A program made the translations under genes and the position numbers. A stretch of 64,000 bases of DNA from CAYJHC01 sp964369805. Lineage in GTDB: Bacteria > Bacillota > Clostridia > Peptostreptococcales > Anaerovoracaceae. Positions 10,056-18,295 of this stretch are shown piece after piece; within the stretch, counting starts at the first letter, position 1, and every line of letters begins with the position of its first letter. The stretch is from NCBI GenBank assembly GCA_964369805.1, contig CAYJFM010000003.1, positions 12,959 to 76,958 on the forward strand, written 5' to 3'. The notes beneath the pieces are model-generated. The model was not told the DNA's origin, made no database searches, and saw nothing but the letters and a program-made list of their open reading frames with translations.

Positions 10056-10868
10056 ATGAAAAAGAATATTTTAATAATGGCACTAACAATAGTAATGGTA
10101 TTTAGCTTTGCTGGATGCTCAAGCAACGATAGCGAGGAAACGGGAAACCTTGTTATTATGGAATCAGGATATGCGGGTGAAGAATTTGCAATTGGAGTTG
10201 CAAAGGAGAATACAGAGTTATATAACGAAATAAACACTGCACTGCAAGAATTAATTGATGATGGTACAGTAGGTAAAATAGAAGAAGCCTATTTAAATGG
10301 TGAAGATCATGGATTAACATTCCAACAAGATACTGAGGGGAAAGAAGAAATCATCATGGCTACTAATGCAGAGTATCCACCATACGAATCATACGATGGA
10401 GATGTAATTGTTGGTATTGACCCTGACATTGCAGCAGCAATTGCAGATAAGTTAGATATGAAACTTGTAATTGATGATATGGCCTTTGGATCAATTATTC
10501 CAGCAGTGCAAGCTGGAAAAGCAGATTTTGCAATGGCAGGACTTGCTAATACAGAAGAAAGACAAAAGGAAATTAACTTTACAGTTCCTTACTCAACAGC
10601 AGAAATGGTAATGGTAGTAAAAGAAGGTGGAGAGATTTCAAGTTTTGAAGACCTTTCAAAAGAAGGTGCAGACTTTACGATAGGAGTACAAACTAATTCA
10701 AGCCAAGATCTTATGGTTACAGAAGACTTTGAAGCAACAGGGCTTGCTACAATTAGCAGATTCAATAGTGATAATGACTCAATGGCGGCTTTAAAGCAAG
10801 GTAAAATTGATTGTATGATACTGAATGAGGCTCCTGCAATTGCTCTAGTAAATGAGCAAAATAAATAG
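10056..10868 (+). CDS. Amino-acid ABC transporter binding lipoprotein, apparently circularly permuted
   Basis: The 270-residue lipoprotein has a signal peptide ending in the lipobox FAGC (Cys21) and AAAGGAGAG before its ATG. It is an SBP_bac_3 (GlnH/ArtJ-like) protein by its motifs NAEYPPYESYDG, GIDPDIAAAIADKL, IIPAVQAGKADFAMAGL and EERQKEINFTVPYS. The order is odd. The segment that normally ends these proteins (EEFAIGVAKENTELY, then a helix with ELIDDGTVGKIEEAY) is found right after the lipobox at about residues 36-80, before the first lobe. The protein stops at EAPAIALVNEQNK, where that segment should follow. This fits a circular permutation with new termini at the hinge. It is followed by its permease and ATPase genes; amino acid specificity is unknown. 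Confidence 0.88.
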   Translation: MKKNILIMALTIVMVFSFAGCSSNDSEETGNLVIMESGYAGEEFAIGVAKENTELYNEINTALQELIDDGTVGKIEEAYLNGEDHGLTFQQDTEGKEEIIMATNAEYPPYESYDGDVIVGIDPDIAAAIADKLDMKLVIDDMAFGSIIPAVQAGKADFAMAGLANTEERQKEINFTVPYSTAEMVMVVKEGGEISSFEDLSKEGADFTIGVQTNSSQDLMVTEDFEATGLATISRFNSDNDSMAALKQGKIDCMILNEAPAIALVNEQNK

Positions 10869-10900
10869 AAACTATCTAATGTATACACACATATATTAAA

Positions 10901-10933
10901 AGTGAAACAGATGCAAGGCATCTGTTTTGCACT
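10901..10933 (+). terminator. Intercistronic hairpin between binding protein and permease
   Basis: AAACAGATGC (10905-10914) and GCATCTGTTT (10918-10927) form a perfect 10-bp stem with a 3-base loop, extended by AGTG/CACT on the outside. It has only a short T-run, so it probably stabilises the upstream message or causes partial termination, which would explain more binding protein than permease. Its arms share ACAGAT/ATCTGT with the hairpin after feoA. Confidence 0.55.
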
Positions 10934-10949
10934 TTAGGAAGGAAGGCTT

Positions 10950-11702
10950 GTGCAAGATATTTTTGAAGATTTACGCGAAGATTTTATAGCGTGTTTTATA
11001 GAGAAAGATCGGTATTTATACTATTTAGAAGGAATAGTAAATACTTTGACAATGACCGCAGTAGCGTTAGCAATTGGGGTAGTTATAGGCTTAATTATAG
11101 CTATTATTAGAGCCACTTGGGATTTAAATGGGGATAATATAAAAGGAAAAAAAAGAATTGCCTTGAAAATCGCAAATAATATTTGTAGGGTATATTTAAC
11201 TGTAATAAGAGGGACACCTGTAATTATTCAACTGATGATAATATATTTTGTAATCTTTGCAAGTAGCACTAACGGAGTTATGGTAGGGGCCCTTGCTTTT
11301 GGTATAAATTCAGGTGCATATGTTGCAGAAATTTTCAGAAGTGGGATTATGAGTGTTGACAAAGGCCAGTTTGAAGCAGGGAGAAGTCTTGGATTCAACT
11401 ATTTACAGACTATGAGATATATTATCACACCGCAAGCTTTTAAAACAGTGCTACCAACTTTAGCTAATGAGTTTATTTCCTTGATCAAGGAAACCAGTGT
11501 AGCTGGATATGTTTCGGTAATGGACCTGACTAAAGCAGGAGATATTGTAAGAGGGGTAACATATATTCAATTTATGCCACTCCTAGCGGTAGCTCTTTGT
11601 TATCTGATTATGGTTATGACATTTACTGGGCTTGTAGGGAAATTGGAAAACAGATTAAGAAATGATAAAAAATCATTAGGGTACAAAGCGGTAGAAAGTT
11701 AA
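10950..11702 (+). CDS. Amino-acid ABC transporter permease (HisM/GlnP type)
   Basis: The 250-residue inner-membrane permease starts at GTG 10950 after AGGAAGGAAGG. It has several hydrophobic segments, the RGTPVIIQLMIIYF stretch typical of polar amino acid permeases, and the ATPase-contacting EAA loop around EAGRSLGFNYLQTMRYIITP. A soluble, charged N-terminus of about 25 residues precedes the first helix. The gene lies downstream of the permuted binding protein and 11 bases before the ATPase gene, so the three form one polar amino acid uptake system. One permease gene suggests a homodimeric channel. Confidence 0.92.
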   Translation: MQDIFEDLREDFIACFIEKDRYLYYLEGIVNTLTMTAVALAIGVVIGLIIAIIRATWDLNGDNIKGKKRIALKIANNICRVYLTVIRGTPVIIQLMIIYFVIFASSTNGVMVGALAFGINSGAYVAEIFRSGIMSVDKGQFEAGRSLGFNYLQTMRYIITPQAFKTVLPTLANEFISLIKETSVAGYVSVMDLTKAGDIVRGVTYIQFMPLLAVALCYLIMVMTFTGLVGKLENRLRNDKKSLGYKAVES

Positions 11703-11713
11703 GGCGGAATAAA

Positions 11714-12454
11714 ATGAGTGAGAATTTAATTAATGTTGAAGGCGTAAAGATGACTTACAATAATGGACAGATTAAAGCATTAAATGGTGTTAACCAAAAA
11801 ATAAAACAAGGCGAAGTTGTTGTCGTAATTGGACCATCAGGCAGTGGGAAAAGTACTTTCTTGAGATGCTTAAACTTATTAGAAAATCCTACTGAGGGGA
11901 AGGTGATTTTTGAAGGTACAGATATAACTAACCCAGACATAGACATAAATGAACATAGGCAAAAAATGGGGATGGTGTTTCAGCACTTCAATCTATTTCC
12001 ACACATGTCAGTTCTAAAAAATATGATGCTTGCACCAATGAAATTAAAAGGTTTAAAGGAAGATGATGCAGAAAAATTGGCATCGAATTTATTAAAGAAA
12101 GTAGGTCTAGATCATAGAAAAGACGCCTACCCTAGTCAATTATCTGGCGGGCAAAAACAGAGGATTGCAATAGTTAGAGCGCTTTGTATGGAACCAGATG
12201 TTATGCTATTTGATGAGCCCACAAGTGCCCTTGACCCTGAAATGGTAGGGGAGGTATTGGATGTAATGAAAGGGCTTGCAGCAGATGGAATGACTATGGT
12301 TGTTGTTACACATGAAATGGGCTTTGCTAAAGAAGTGGGCAGTAAAGTTATTTTTATGGATGAAGGGAAGATAGTTGAAGAGGGAACACCAAAAGAAATT
12401 TTTGAATCACCAAAGAGCGAAAGGTTACAAGATTTCTTAGCAAAGGTGATATAA
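11714..12454 (+). CDS. Amino-acid ABC transporter ATP-binding protein (GlnQ type)
   Basis: The 246-residue ATPase powers the preceding permease. The Walker A GPSGSGKST is near residue 40, followed by the Q-loop FQHFNLFPHMS, the signature LSGGQKQRIAI, the Walker B VMLFDEPTSALDP and the switch His in VVTHEMGF. Length and motifs match the PAAT (polar amino acid) ATPase family. It ends the operon; a 9-bp hairpin at 12464-12493 follows without a clear U-tract. Confidence 0.94.
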   Translation: MSENLINVEGVKMTYNNGQIKALNGVNQKIKQGEVVVVIGPSGSGKSTFLRCLNLLENPTEGKVIFEGTDITNPDIDINEHRQKMGMVFQHFNLFPHMSVLKNMMLAPMKLKGLKEDDAEKLASNLLKKVGLDHRKDAYPSQLSGGQKQRIAIVRALCMEPDVMLFDEPTSALDPEMVGEVLDVMKGLAADGMTMVVVTHEMGFAKEVGSKVIFMDEGKIVEEGTPKEIFESPKSERLQDFLAKVI

Positions 12455-12463
12455 AGAAAGAAC

Positions 12464-12493
12464 AAGCCTTAAAGAGATAGCTTATTAAGGCTT
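12464..12493 (+). other. Inverted repeat after the ABC operon
   Basis: AAGCCTTAA (12464-12472) and TTAAGGCTT (12485-12493) form a 9-bp stem with a 12-base loop, 10 bases after the ATPase stop. There is no T-run, so it is a weak or processed 3' end rather than a classic terminator. The rest of the gap to 12631 holds nothing I recognise. Confidence 0.5.
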
Positions 12494-12631
12494 GGCAATA
12501 AACACGCTTCTTAACTGGGCAGCTTAGATTCGAGAAATTGATGATGAGCTGTCCCTTTTAATTAGAGTTTTAAATTTCGGTTTTGGATTTTTTTGAAATT
12601 TGTAATTTTTCAAAAAAAAAGCACAAAACAC

Positions 12632-12660
12632 TTGAAAGAGAAGTTAGAATGTGCTAACAT
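12632..12660 (+). promoter_or_regulatory. Promoter of feoB
   Basis: TTGAAA at 12632-12637 and TAACAT at 12655-12660 are spaced by 17 bases with an extended -10 TG at 12652-12653. The layout mirrors that of the feoA promoter. Confidence 0.65.
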
Positions 12661-12682
12661 AAATTAGTTAGCAATTACTAAC
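12653..12682 (+). promoter_or_regulatory. Overlapping inverted repeats at the feoB promoter (candidate operator)
   Basis: GCTAAC (12653-12658) pairs with GTTAGC (12667-12672), and GTTAG (12667-12671) pairs with CTAAC (12678-12682) around a 6-base spacer. Both cover the -10 and start region. The GTTAG/CTAAC halves resemble DtxR/IdeR-type iron boxes and the feoA palindrome at 9522-9543, so iron-dependent repression of both is inferred. Confidence 0.5.
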
Positions 12683-12806
12683 GTTTTATTATAATCTCAA
12701 ATATAAAATTATTTGGAAAAAGGCAAACATGTAGGCATAAAAGGCACCAATGATTATGCCAAACGCAATTATTCAATTTATTTTACTAACAACAACGGAG
12801 GAAAAA

Positions 12807-14801
12807 ATGAAAATAGCTTTAACGGGAAATCCTAATAGCGGAAAAACTACTTTATTTAATGCTATCACTGGGAGGACAGAAAAAGTAGGAAACTGGGCAG
12901 GAGTAACAGTTGACATGAAAGAGGCTAAGCTAAAAGCTAGCTTATCTTCAAAAGAAAAGATAACAGTAGTAGACTTACCAGGAGCTTACTCACTTTCACC
13001 ATTTACATCAGAAGAGTCAATTACAAGAGAATTTGTAAAGGGCGGAGACTTAGATGTAATAATTAATGTTGTAGATGCTTCAAACTTAAATAGAAGTTTG
13101 TTTCTTGCAACTCAATTGGCAGAAGTAGGCATACCTATGGTTATCGCTTTAAATAAGAGTGACATTTCTGAAAGAAAAGGGATTGAAATTGACCTTGATA
13201 AACTGTCAAAAGAAATGGGATGCCCAGTAGTTGAAACAGTAGCAAACTCAGTTGGAGGAAGCGGACTGAAGAACTTAATTGATGCAGCGGTTAGTGTAAA
13301 AGGTAAAAATCAGTTAGTGCCATTCGCAGCTACAAGTGCAGATTTAGCGGACAAAGATGCTGTAAAGGCGGAAGACAAGGCTAGATTTGACTTCGTAAAT
13401 AACCTGATAAAAAAAGTAGAAGTAAGAAAGTTAAGTGCTGCTCAGCAGACAGCTCAGGATAAAGTGGATGCAGTTATAGCTCATAAATGGCTAGGTATTC
13501 CAATTTTTGCATTAATTATGTGGGGGATCTTTGCGATTTCACAAACGTATGTTGGTCCATTTATCGCAGGATATTTTGAAATGTTTATCGGATTGATAAC
13601 TGATGGGGTAGCAGGGTTACTTGGAGAGAACGTATCACCATTCCTATCATCATTGTTGTTAGACGGAATTATTGGCGGTGTTGGTGCTGTACTTGGATTC
13701 CTACCTTTAATAATGGTACTATTCTTCTTATTGGCACTACTGGAAGACTGCGGCTATATGGCTAGAGTAGCAGTAATCATGGATAGATTCTTCAAAAAAG
13801 TAGGACTTTCTGGAAAATCAATCATACCTATGGTAATTGGTACAGGTTGTGCTATCCCTGGAATTGCAGCTTCAAGAACAATTAAAGATGAAACACAAAG
13901 AAGAACAACAGCTATGTTAACACCATTTATGCCTTGCGGAGCAAAAATACCAGTTATCGTATTATTTGCAGGAGCATTTTTCGAAGGAGCAAGCTGGGTT
14001 AGCCCTCTAATGTACTTTGTAGGAATTGGACTTATTATTGTAGGAGCTCTAATAGTAAGAGCTATTACTGGAGACAAAAGCGTACATTCATACTTTATTA
14101 TGGAACTTCCAGAATATAAATTCCCAAGCATTAAAATGTCACTACTTTCAATGCTAGTAAGAGCAAAGGCTTTTATTATTAAAGCAGGTACAATTATTCT
14201 AGTATGTAATGCAGTTGTACATATCATGCAAACATTCGACTGGAGCTTTACACCAGTAGCAGAAGGAGCAGCAGATACAAGTATCCTAGCTTCAATAGCA
14301 TCACCATTTGCTTTAATTCTAATTCCACTAGGATTTGGAACATGGCAATTGGCGGCAGCAGCAATTACAGGATTTATTGCAAAAGAAAACGTAGTAGGTA
14401 CTCTAGCAGTAGTATATAGCATTACCAACTTTATTGATACAGAGGAACTTGCATTAGTAGGTGGGGAATCACAAGTAGCAGCTACAATGGGATTAACAGC
14501 AGTAGCAGCACTTGCCTACCTAATGTTCAACCTATACACACCACCATGCTTTGCAGCTATCGGTTCAATGAGAGCTGAAATGGAAGAGCCAAAATGGCTA
14601 TGGGCAGGAATTGGATTCCAATTAGCAACAGGATATGTAGTAGCATTCTTTGTTTACCAAATAGGAACACTAGTTACTACAGGAGCTTTAGGAGTAGGAT
14701 TTGTACCAGGACTTATTGCAGTAGCAGCTATTATTGCAGTTATTGTATACCTAATTGTAAGAAAAAATAAGAAATCTGATTTAGTAGCATCAGTTGCTTA
14801 A
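12807..14801 (+). CDS. feoB: Ferrous iron transporter FeoB
   Basis: The 664-residue protein imports Fe2+ and has an N-terminal GTPase: G1 GNPNSGKTT, G2 region WAGVTVDMKE, G3 DLPGAYSL, G4 NKSD. Two Gate regions follow in the membrane part, the first carrying GTGCAIPGIAASRTI and MPCGAKIPVIVLFAG with the conserved Cys. The ATG at 12807 is preceded by CGGAGG at 12796-12801, so the longer frame from 12750 is not used. A small Cys-rich protein follows after 9 bases. The short C-terminal cytosolic tail ends in basic residues. Confidence 0.94.
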   Translation: MKIALTGNPNSGKTTLFNAITGRTEKVGNWAGVTVDMKEAKLKASLSSKEKITVVDLPGAYSLSPFTSEESITREFVKGGDLDVIINVVDASNLNRSLFLATQLAEVGIPMVIALNKSDISERKGIEIDLDKLSKEMGCPVVETVANSVGGSGLKNLIDAAVSVKGKNQLVPFAATSADLADKDAVKAEDKARFDFVNNLIKKVEVRKLSAAQQTAQDKVDAVIAHKWLGIPIFALIMWGIFAISQTYVGPFIAGYFEMFIGLITDGVAGLLGENVSPFLSSLLLDGIIGGVGAVLGFLPLIMVLFFLLALLEDCGYMARVAVIMDRFFKKVGLSGKSIIPMVIGTGCAIPGIAASRTIKDETQRRTTAMLTPFMPCGAKIPVIVLFAGAFFEGASWVSPLMYFVGIGLIIVGALIVRAITGDKSVHSYFIMELPEYKFPSIKMSLLSMLVRAKAFIIKAGTIILVCNAVVHIMQTFDWSFTPVAEGAADTSILASIASPFALILIPLGFGTWQLAAAAITGFIAKENVVGTLAVVYSITNFIDTEELALVGGESQVAATMGLTAVAALAYLMFNLYTPPCFAAIGSMRAEMEEPKWLWAGIGFQLATGYVVAFFVYQIGTLVTTGALGVGFVPGLIAVAAIIAVIVYLIVRKNKKSDLVASVA

Positions 14802-14810
14802 GGAGAGAAA

Positions 14811-14990
14811 ATGGAAAATGTAATTTTATCGTTAATAATTTTGGCAATATTAGGTGCGGCAATAGCATATATTGTTAAACAAAAAAAAAGAGGTAACAAA
14901 TGCGTTGGCTGTGTTCATGCTATGAAAATGATGGAAGAGCAAGAAGAAAGCCAAGTAAAAGGTTGCTCAGGTTGTAATGGTAAAAAATAA
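14811..14990 (+). CDS. FeoB-associated Cys-rich membrane protein
   Basis: This 59-residue protein has one N-terminal membrane helix (about 4-22), a basic stretch KQKKRGNK, and two CxxC pairs (CVGC at 31-34 and CSGC at 52-55). This matches the short FeoB-associated Cys-rich proteins found directly after feoB in Firmicutes, thought to play a FeoC-like or metal-handling role. AAGGAGAG precedes the ATG, 9 bases after the feoB stop, and a terminator follows, so it is the last gene of the feoB unit. Confidence 0.85.
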   Translation: MENVILSLIILAILGAAIAYIVKQKKRGNKCVGCVHAMKMMEEQEESQVKGCSGCNGKK

Positions 14991-15028
14991 GCATTAATAT
15001 TAAAATCTAAAATAAATATATTATCTGA

Positions 15029-15060
15029 AAAAATCCAGTCTTAAATCAGGCTGGATTTTT
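15029..15060 (+). terminator. Intrinsic terminator of the feoB unit
   Basis: AAAAATCCAG (15029-15038) pairs perfectly with CTGGATTTTT (15051-15060), giving a 10-bp stem ending in a T-run. Confidence 0.88.
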
Positions 15061-15121
15061 GTGTTAGGAGTATTTGCAATTAGAAGTTTATATGGAATAT
15101 AGAGAATTTTACACAAAAGGG

Positions 15122-15151
15122 TTGATGGCTGCATGTTTTTTTTGATATAAT
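15122..15151 (+). promoter_or_regulatory. Promoter of the VWA-like surface protein
   Basis: TTGATG at 15122-15127 and a perfect TATAAT at 15146-15151 are spaced by 18 bases, with an extended TG at 15143-15144. The leader to the ATG is about 110 bases and no riboswitch is recognised in it. Confidence 0.65.
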
Positions 15152-15266
15152 ACCCAAATGATGCAAAAATCAATTTTAGTATATGTATAAAATAAACTTA
15201 GAAAAGATAAATAGTATTAGATTCATATAGCTAACAAACGGCATAACACATGAGGAGGATATAATA

Positions 15267-18041
15267 ATGAAAGAGAGTGTAATAAGAGTAAAATGGCAAC
15301 GCAAGCTAAGTGTTTTATTAGTCATTATAATGGTGGTGGGGGTAATACCTTTAACAGCTTTTGCTAACACAGACTCAAGCGTAGTTACTGTAACACCGCA
15401 TTCATATAACCCTAGTACAGGCACATACACAGAAGGGACACCTATTCCTTTAAATGACTATTCTAGTAAGAATTATGAAGTTTTATCTAGTCTTCTAGAT
15501 TCAAAGATTCAATATAAAGATCAAATAGACCCAAATGAATTAAGGTTTATAGGATGGAGTGCGAAAGAACCAACAGAGATGCCAGTTTATACAGACAATG
15601 AGTTTGGGCTTGTTGATAGAAACTCGGAGAATGTGGAAATTGGAAATGATCTAGAACGCCTTTCTTATCGCCGTGATGCGACATTAGCTAATCATAACAC
15701 AGACCCTCTTTATTATGATCCATTTTACTATTTGATTGGAAAAGATAAAATAAAAGATGGGAATGTTGATATATATTCTTTGTATCAAACAGTAGCTTAT
15801 GATGTTCAAGATTCATATTGGGATGAATACAACACAGTAGACTTTAATGGCGGAAATCCAGATTATTATGCAGGGTTTAGCGACTCAACTAATGCTACTG
15901 CTGATTATGGAATGATGGTAGGAGATGCAGCAGTAGATCCTATTTTAGAAAATGAAAAATGGGAATACATGGAGGAGGCAGGAGAACCAGCAGATGTATT
16001 ACACCAGCCAATGAATGTTTCTTCAGGGAGTTCTTCGTTAGAACCAGAAGAAGTTTATGGAAACAAATCAGCAGAGTGGATAGACTATGAAAATCGTATA
16101 GGAAATATACAGTTTGACTTTATGGCACAGCCAGAAACACAAGATACGGATGTTGTAGTGGTTCTTAATAAATCGGCTTGGGCAGGTGAGCAGAATTGGG
16201 AGGCCTCTGTTGATGCAGTTAATGGAATAGCAGGAGAGTTACTTGCAAATGGAAACAGCGCAAATAACCGTGTAGCTCTAGTACAATTTGGAGGAAACAC
16301 TTTAAATAGCTTTAACTTCCAAAGTAATGAAGCTGCATTTGATATGAATTTTAGTAATGGGCTTGATTATGATATTGATGGAAATTTAATAACGCCTGTG
16401 TCACCTACTGCTTATAGAAATGGAGATGGAGAAGTATTACATGTATACCCTGAGGGAACTGTGAACCCTGCAGGCTATTATACGTCAGACTATACCTTAG
16501 CCTTAGAACAGGTTGAGTTGTTTGCAGATTCTAGGAATGTGGAAGATAGTGAACGACCATTGACTATTGTATTTGTGTCGCATGATGATACTGAAGTATA
16601 TGTAGGACATCGCGATATGTATTACCGAGTTCTACAAACACCAGCTCACTGGGGAGACGAAGTTAGTCCAGGGGATCAGATTAATGCCATTTCTTACACA
16701 AAGGAAATTTCATTTGATATGCACGGAGATGGTGTCGAGGGAGCAGAAACAGAATTATATCACCGTATGTTTATTGGAACGTCGTCTCACTACCACGATG
16801 GAGCAAATGCCAATTCCTATGGTGGTGGATATCAGTACACACAGATATTAGAAGAAGCTAATGGCATAGACAAAGCAAGAGAATTAGAGGAAAAGTTAAA
16901 GGCAACTATTCACACTGTTGGTGTAAATCTTGAACAACGTTCGTCCTATGATAATGTACATGAAGATTGGCTAAAAGAACTTAGTACAACGGAAGCTAAT
17001 TATCAAAATATTGCTGATGTAAGTGGAAATAATCTAGAGGTTGCTTTACAAGGTATATTCTATGAGGGCACAAATCCACTTCCTACAGAACCTTTAGAAT
17101 CAGAGTATACAGATGCTATAATATCAGATATTATTACGGAAGAATATAAAATATTAGTAGATAGTAGTCACCCGGTAACACTGCAACGCGGTGGAGTAGA
17201 GGTACCGTTGACAGAAAGCATAGATAATACTCCTGAACTAAATCAATATTATATTGAAAATATTGACTATAACGGCGCATCACGTGAGCAAATTACCGTA
17301 AATATTGGAGAAATTGACCGTGATTTAGTGCAACTGAAATTCTTTATTGAAGCTACTAATCCTGATATGGCAAATGGAAACTATCCTACTAATGAAGAAC
17401 ATACATTGACTTATACGGATACGCCGCCAAGTGGAACAGGAGTAACAGTTGAGAGGAGTGACCTTGGAAACCCATCTCTGGATATAGAAGAGATAGTGAC
17501 ACCGCCAGGGCCGACCCCAGAGCCAACTCCTACACCAACCCCAGAACCGACTCCTACACCGACCCCAGCACCAACTCCAATTACAGCTATTCCAGTAACT
17601 CCATTTGTAGCCGTTGGACCAGTGCCAGTAGCACTAGCAGCAGTTGATGATGCCCCAACACCTTTAGCGGATGGACCAGAAGCGGAAACAATAGGAGAAA
17701 ATGATACGCCTTTAGCCTCGGGAGCTAGTTGGTCATTAGTAGATTTGATTTTGACTATTGTTACTGGATTAATGACTTTGATGCTATTAATAACTTACTT
17801 CTCAAAGAAAAGAGAAGAAGAACACGTAGAGATTAAAAGGAAAGGCCTATTAAGACTAATTAGCCTAATCCCAACAGCTGGAGCTATTATTTTATTCTTA
17901 CTAACACAGGACATAACTCAGCCGATGATCCTCATTGATGAGTGGACGATTTACTTTGCAGTGATAGCAGTTGTACAAGCCTTGGTAACCGTATTTTCTA
18001 AAAAGAAGGCAGAAGAAAAGGATTTTGACGCAATGATTTAA
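15267..18041 (+). CDS. VWA-like cell-surface protein with three-helix C-terminal membrane module
   Basis: The 924-residue protein has a signal peptide (about 1-33, cleavage near AFA-NTD), a von Willebrand A-like domain from about residue 293 (TDVVVVLNKSAW, later NNRVALVQFGG and RPLTIVFVSHDD), a Pro-Thr-Glu repeat linker at about 749-773, and a C-terminal module with three predicted membrane helices (about 823-924). There is no LPxTG motif. The metal-ion adhesion site is degenerate: the DxSxS position reads NKSAW, and the later TDG-like position reads SHDD, so metal-dependent ligand binding may be lost. AGGAGG precedes the ATG. The ligand is unknown; adhesion or a pilin-like surface role is inferred. 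Confidence 0.75.
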   Translation: MKESVIRVKWQRKLSVLLVIIMVVGVIPLTAFANTDSSVVTVTPHSYNPSTGTYTEGTPIPLNDYSSKNYEVLSSLLDSKIQYKDQIDPNELRFIGWSAKEPTEMPVYTDNEFGLVDRNSENVEIGNDLERLSYRRDATLANHNTDPLYYDPFYYLIGKDKIKDGNVDIYSLYQTVAYDVQDSYWDEYNTVDFNGGNPDYYAGFSDSTNATADYGMMVGDAAVDPILENEKWEYMEEAGEPADVLHQPMNVSSGSSSLEPEEVYGNKSAEWIDYENRIGNIQFDFMAQPETQDTDVVVVLNKSAWAGEQNWEASVDAVNGIAGELLANGNSANNRVALVQFGGNTLNSFNFQSNEAAFDMNFSNGLDYDIDGNLITPVSPTAYRNGDGEVLHVYPEGTVNPAGYYTSDYTLALEQVELFADSRNVEDSERPLTIVFVSHDDTEVYVGHRDMYYRVLQTPAHWGDEVSPGDQINAISYTKEISFDMHGDGVEGAETELYHRMFIGTSSHYHDGANANSYGGGYQYTQILEEANGIDKARELEEKLKATIHTVGVNLEQRSSYDNVHEDWLKELSTTEANYQNIADVSGNNLEVALQGIFYEGTNPLPTEPLESEYTDAIISDIITEEYKILVDSSHPVTLQRGGVEVPLTESIDNTPELNQYYIENIDYNGASREQITVNIGEIDRDLVQLKFFIEATNPDMANGNYPTNEEHTLTYTDTPPSGTGVTVERSDLGNPSLDIEEIVTPPGPTPEPTPTPTPEPTPTPTPAPTPITAIPVTPFVAVGPVPVALAAVDDAPTPLADGPEAETIGENDTPLASGASWSLVDLILTIVTGLMTLMLLITYFSKKREEEHVEIKRKGLLRLISLIPTAGAIILFLLTQDITQPMILIDEWTIYFAVIAVVQALVTVFSKKKAEEKDFDAMI

Positions 18042-18124
18042 TAGTTAGAAAATCTAAATAGCATTGACACTAAGTGCGTAATATATCTGATTATTAAACA
18101 GCAGATAGAAAATAGAAAAAGCAC

Positions 18125-18166
18125 AAAAATTAGGAACGTATCAATAAGAATATGTTCCTAATTTTT
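18125..18166 (+). terminator. Intrinsic terminator after the VWA-like gene
   Basis: AAAAATTAGGAAC (18125-18137) pairs with GTTCCTAATTTTT (18154-18166), a perfect 13-bp stem. Because both flanks are A/T runs it could work in both directions. The remainder of the gap to 18295 shows only a small AAGGT/ACCTT palindrome at 18249-18259. Confidence 0.85.
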
Positions 18167-18295
18167 CAATTTAATTAGTTTAAATAATTTAATGTATTAG
18201 AATATATAGATCTCTGCTATCAATATCTATTGACTAAATACGAAATTGAAGGTAACCTTAATAGATGAAGCAACAAGCAGAAGCAGGAGTAAAAC

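Noticed and set aside
12750..12806. Longer FeoB from 12750
   Set aside because: No ribosome site lies there and the extra residues are unlike FeoB, while CGGAGG precedes the ATG at 12807.
17508..17580. Tandem repeat in the VWA gene as a regulatory or mobile repeat
   Set aside because: It encodes the Pro-Thr-Glu linker in frame, a normal low-complexity spacer; the kinase tail at 3360-3420 is similar.
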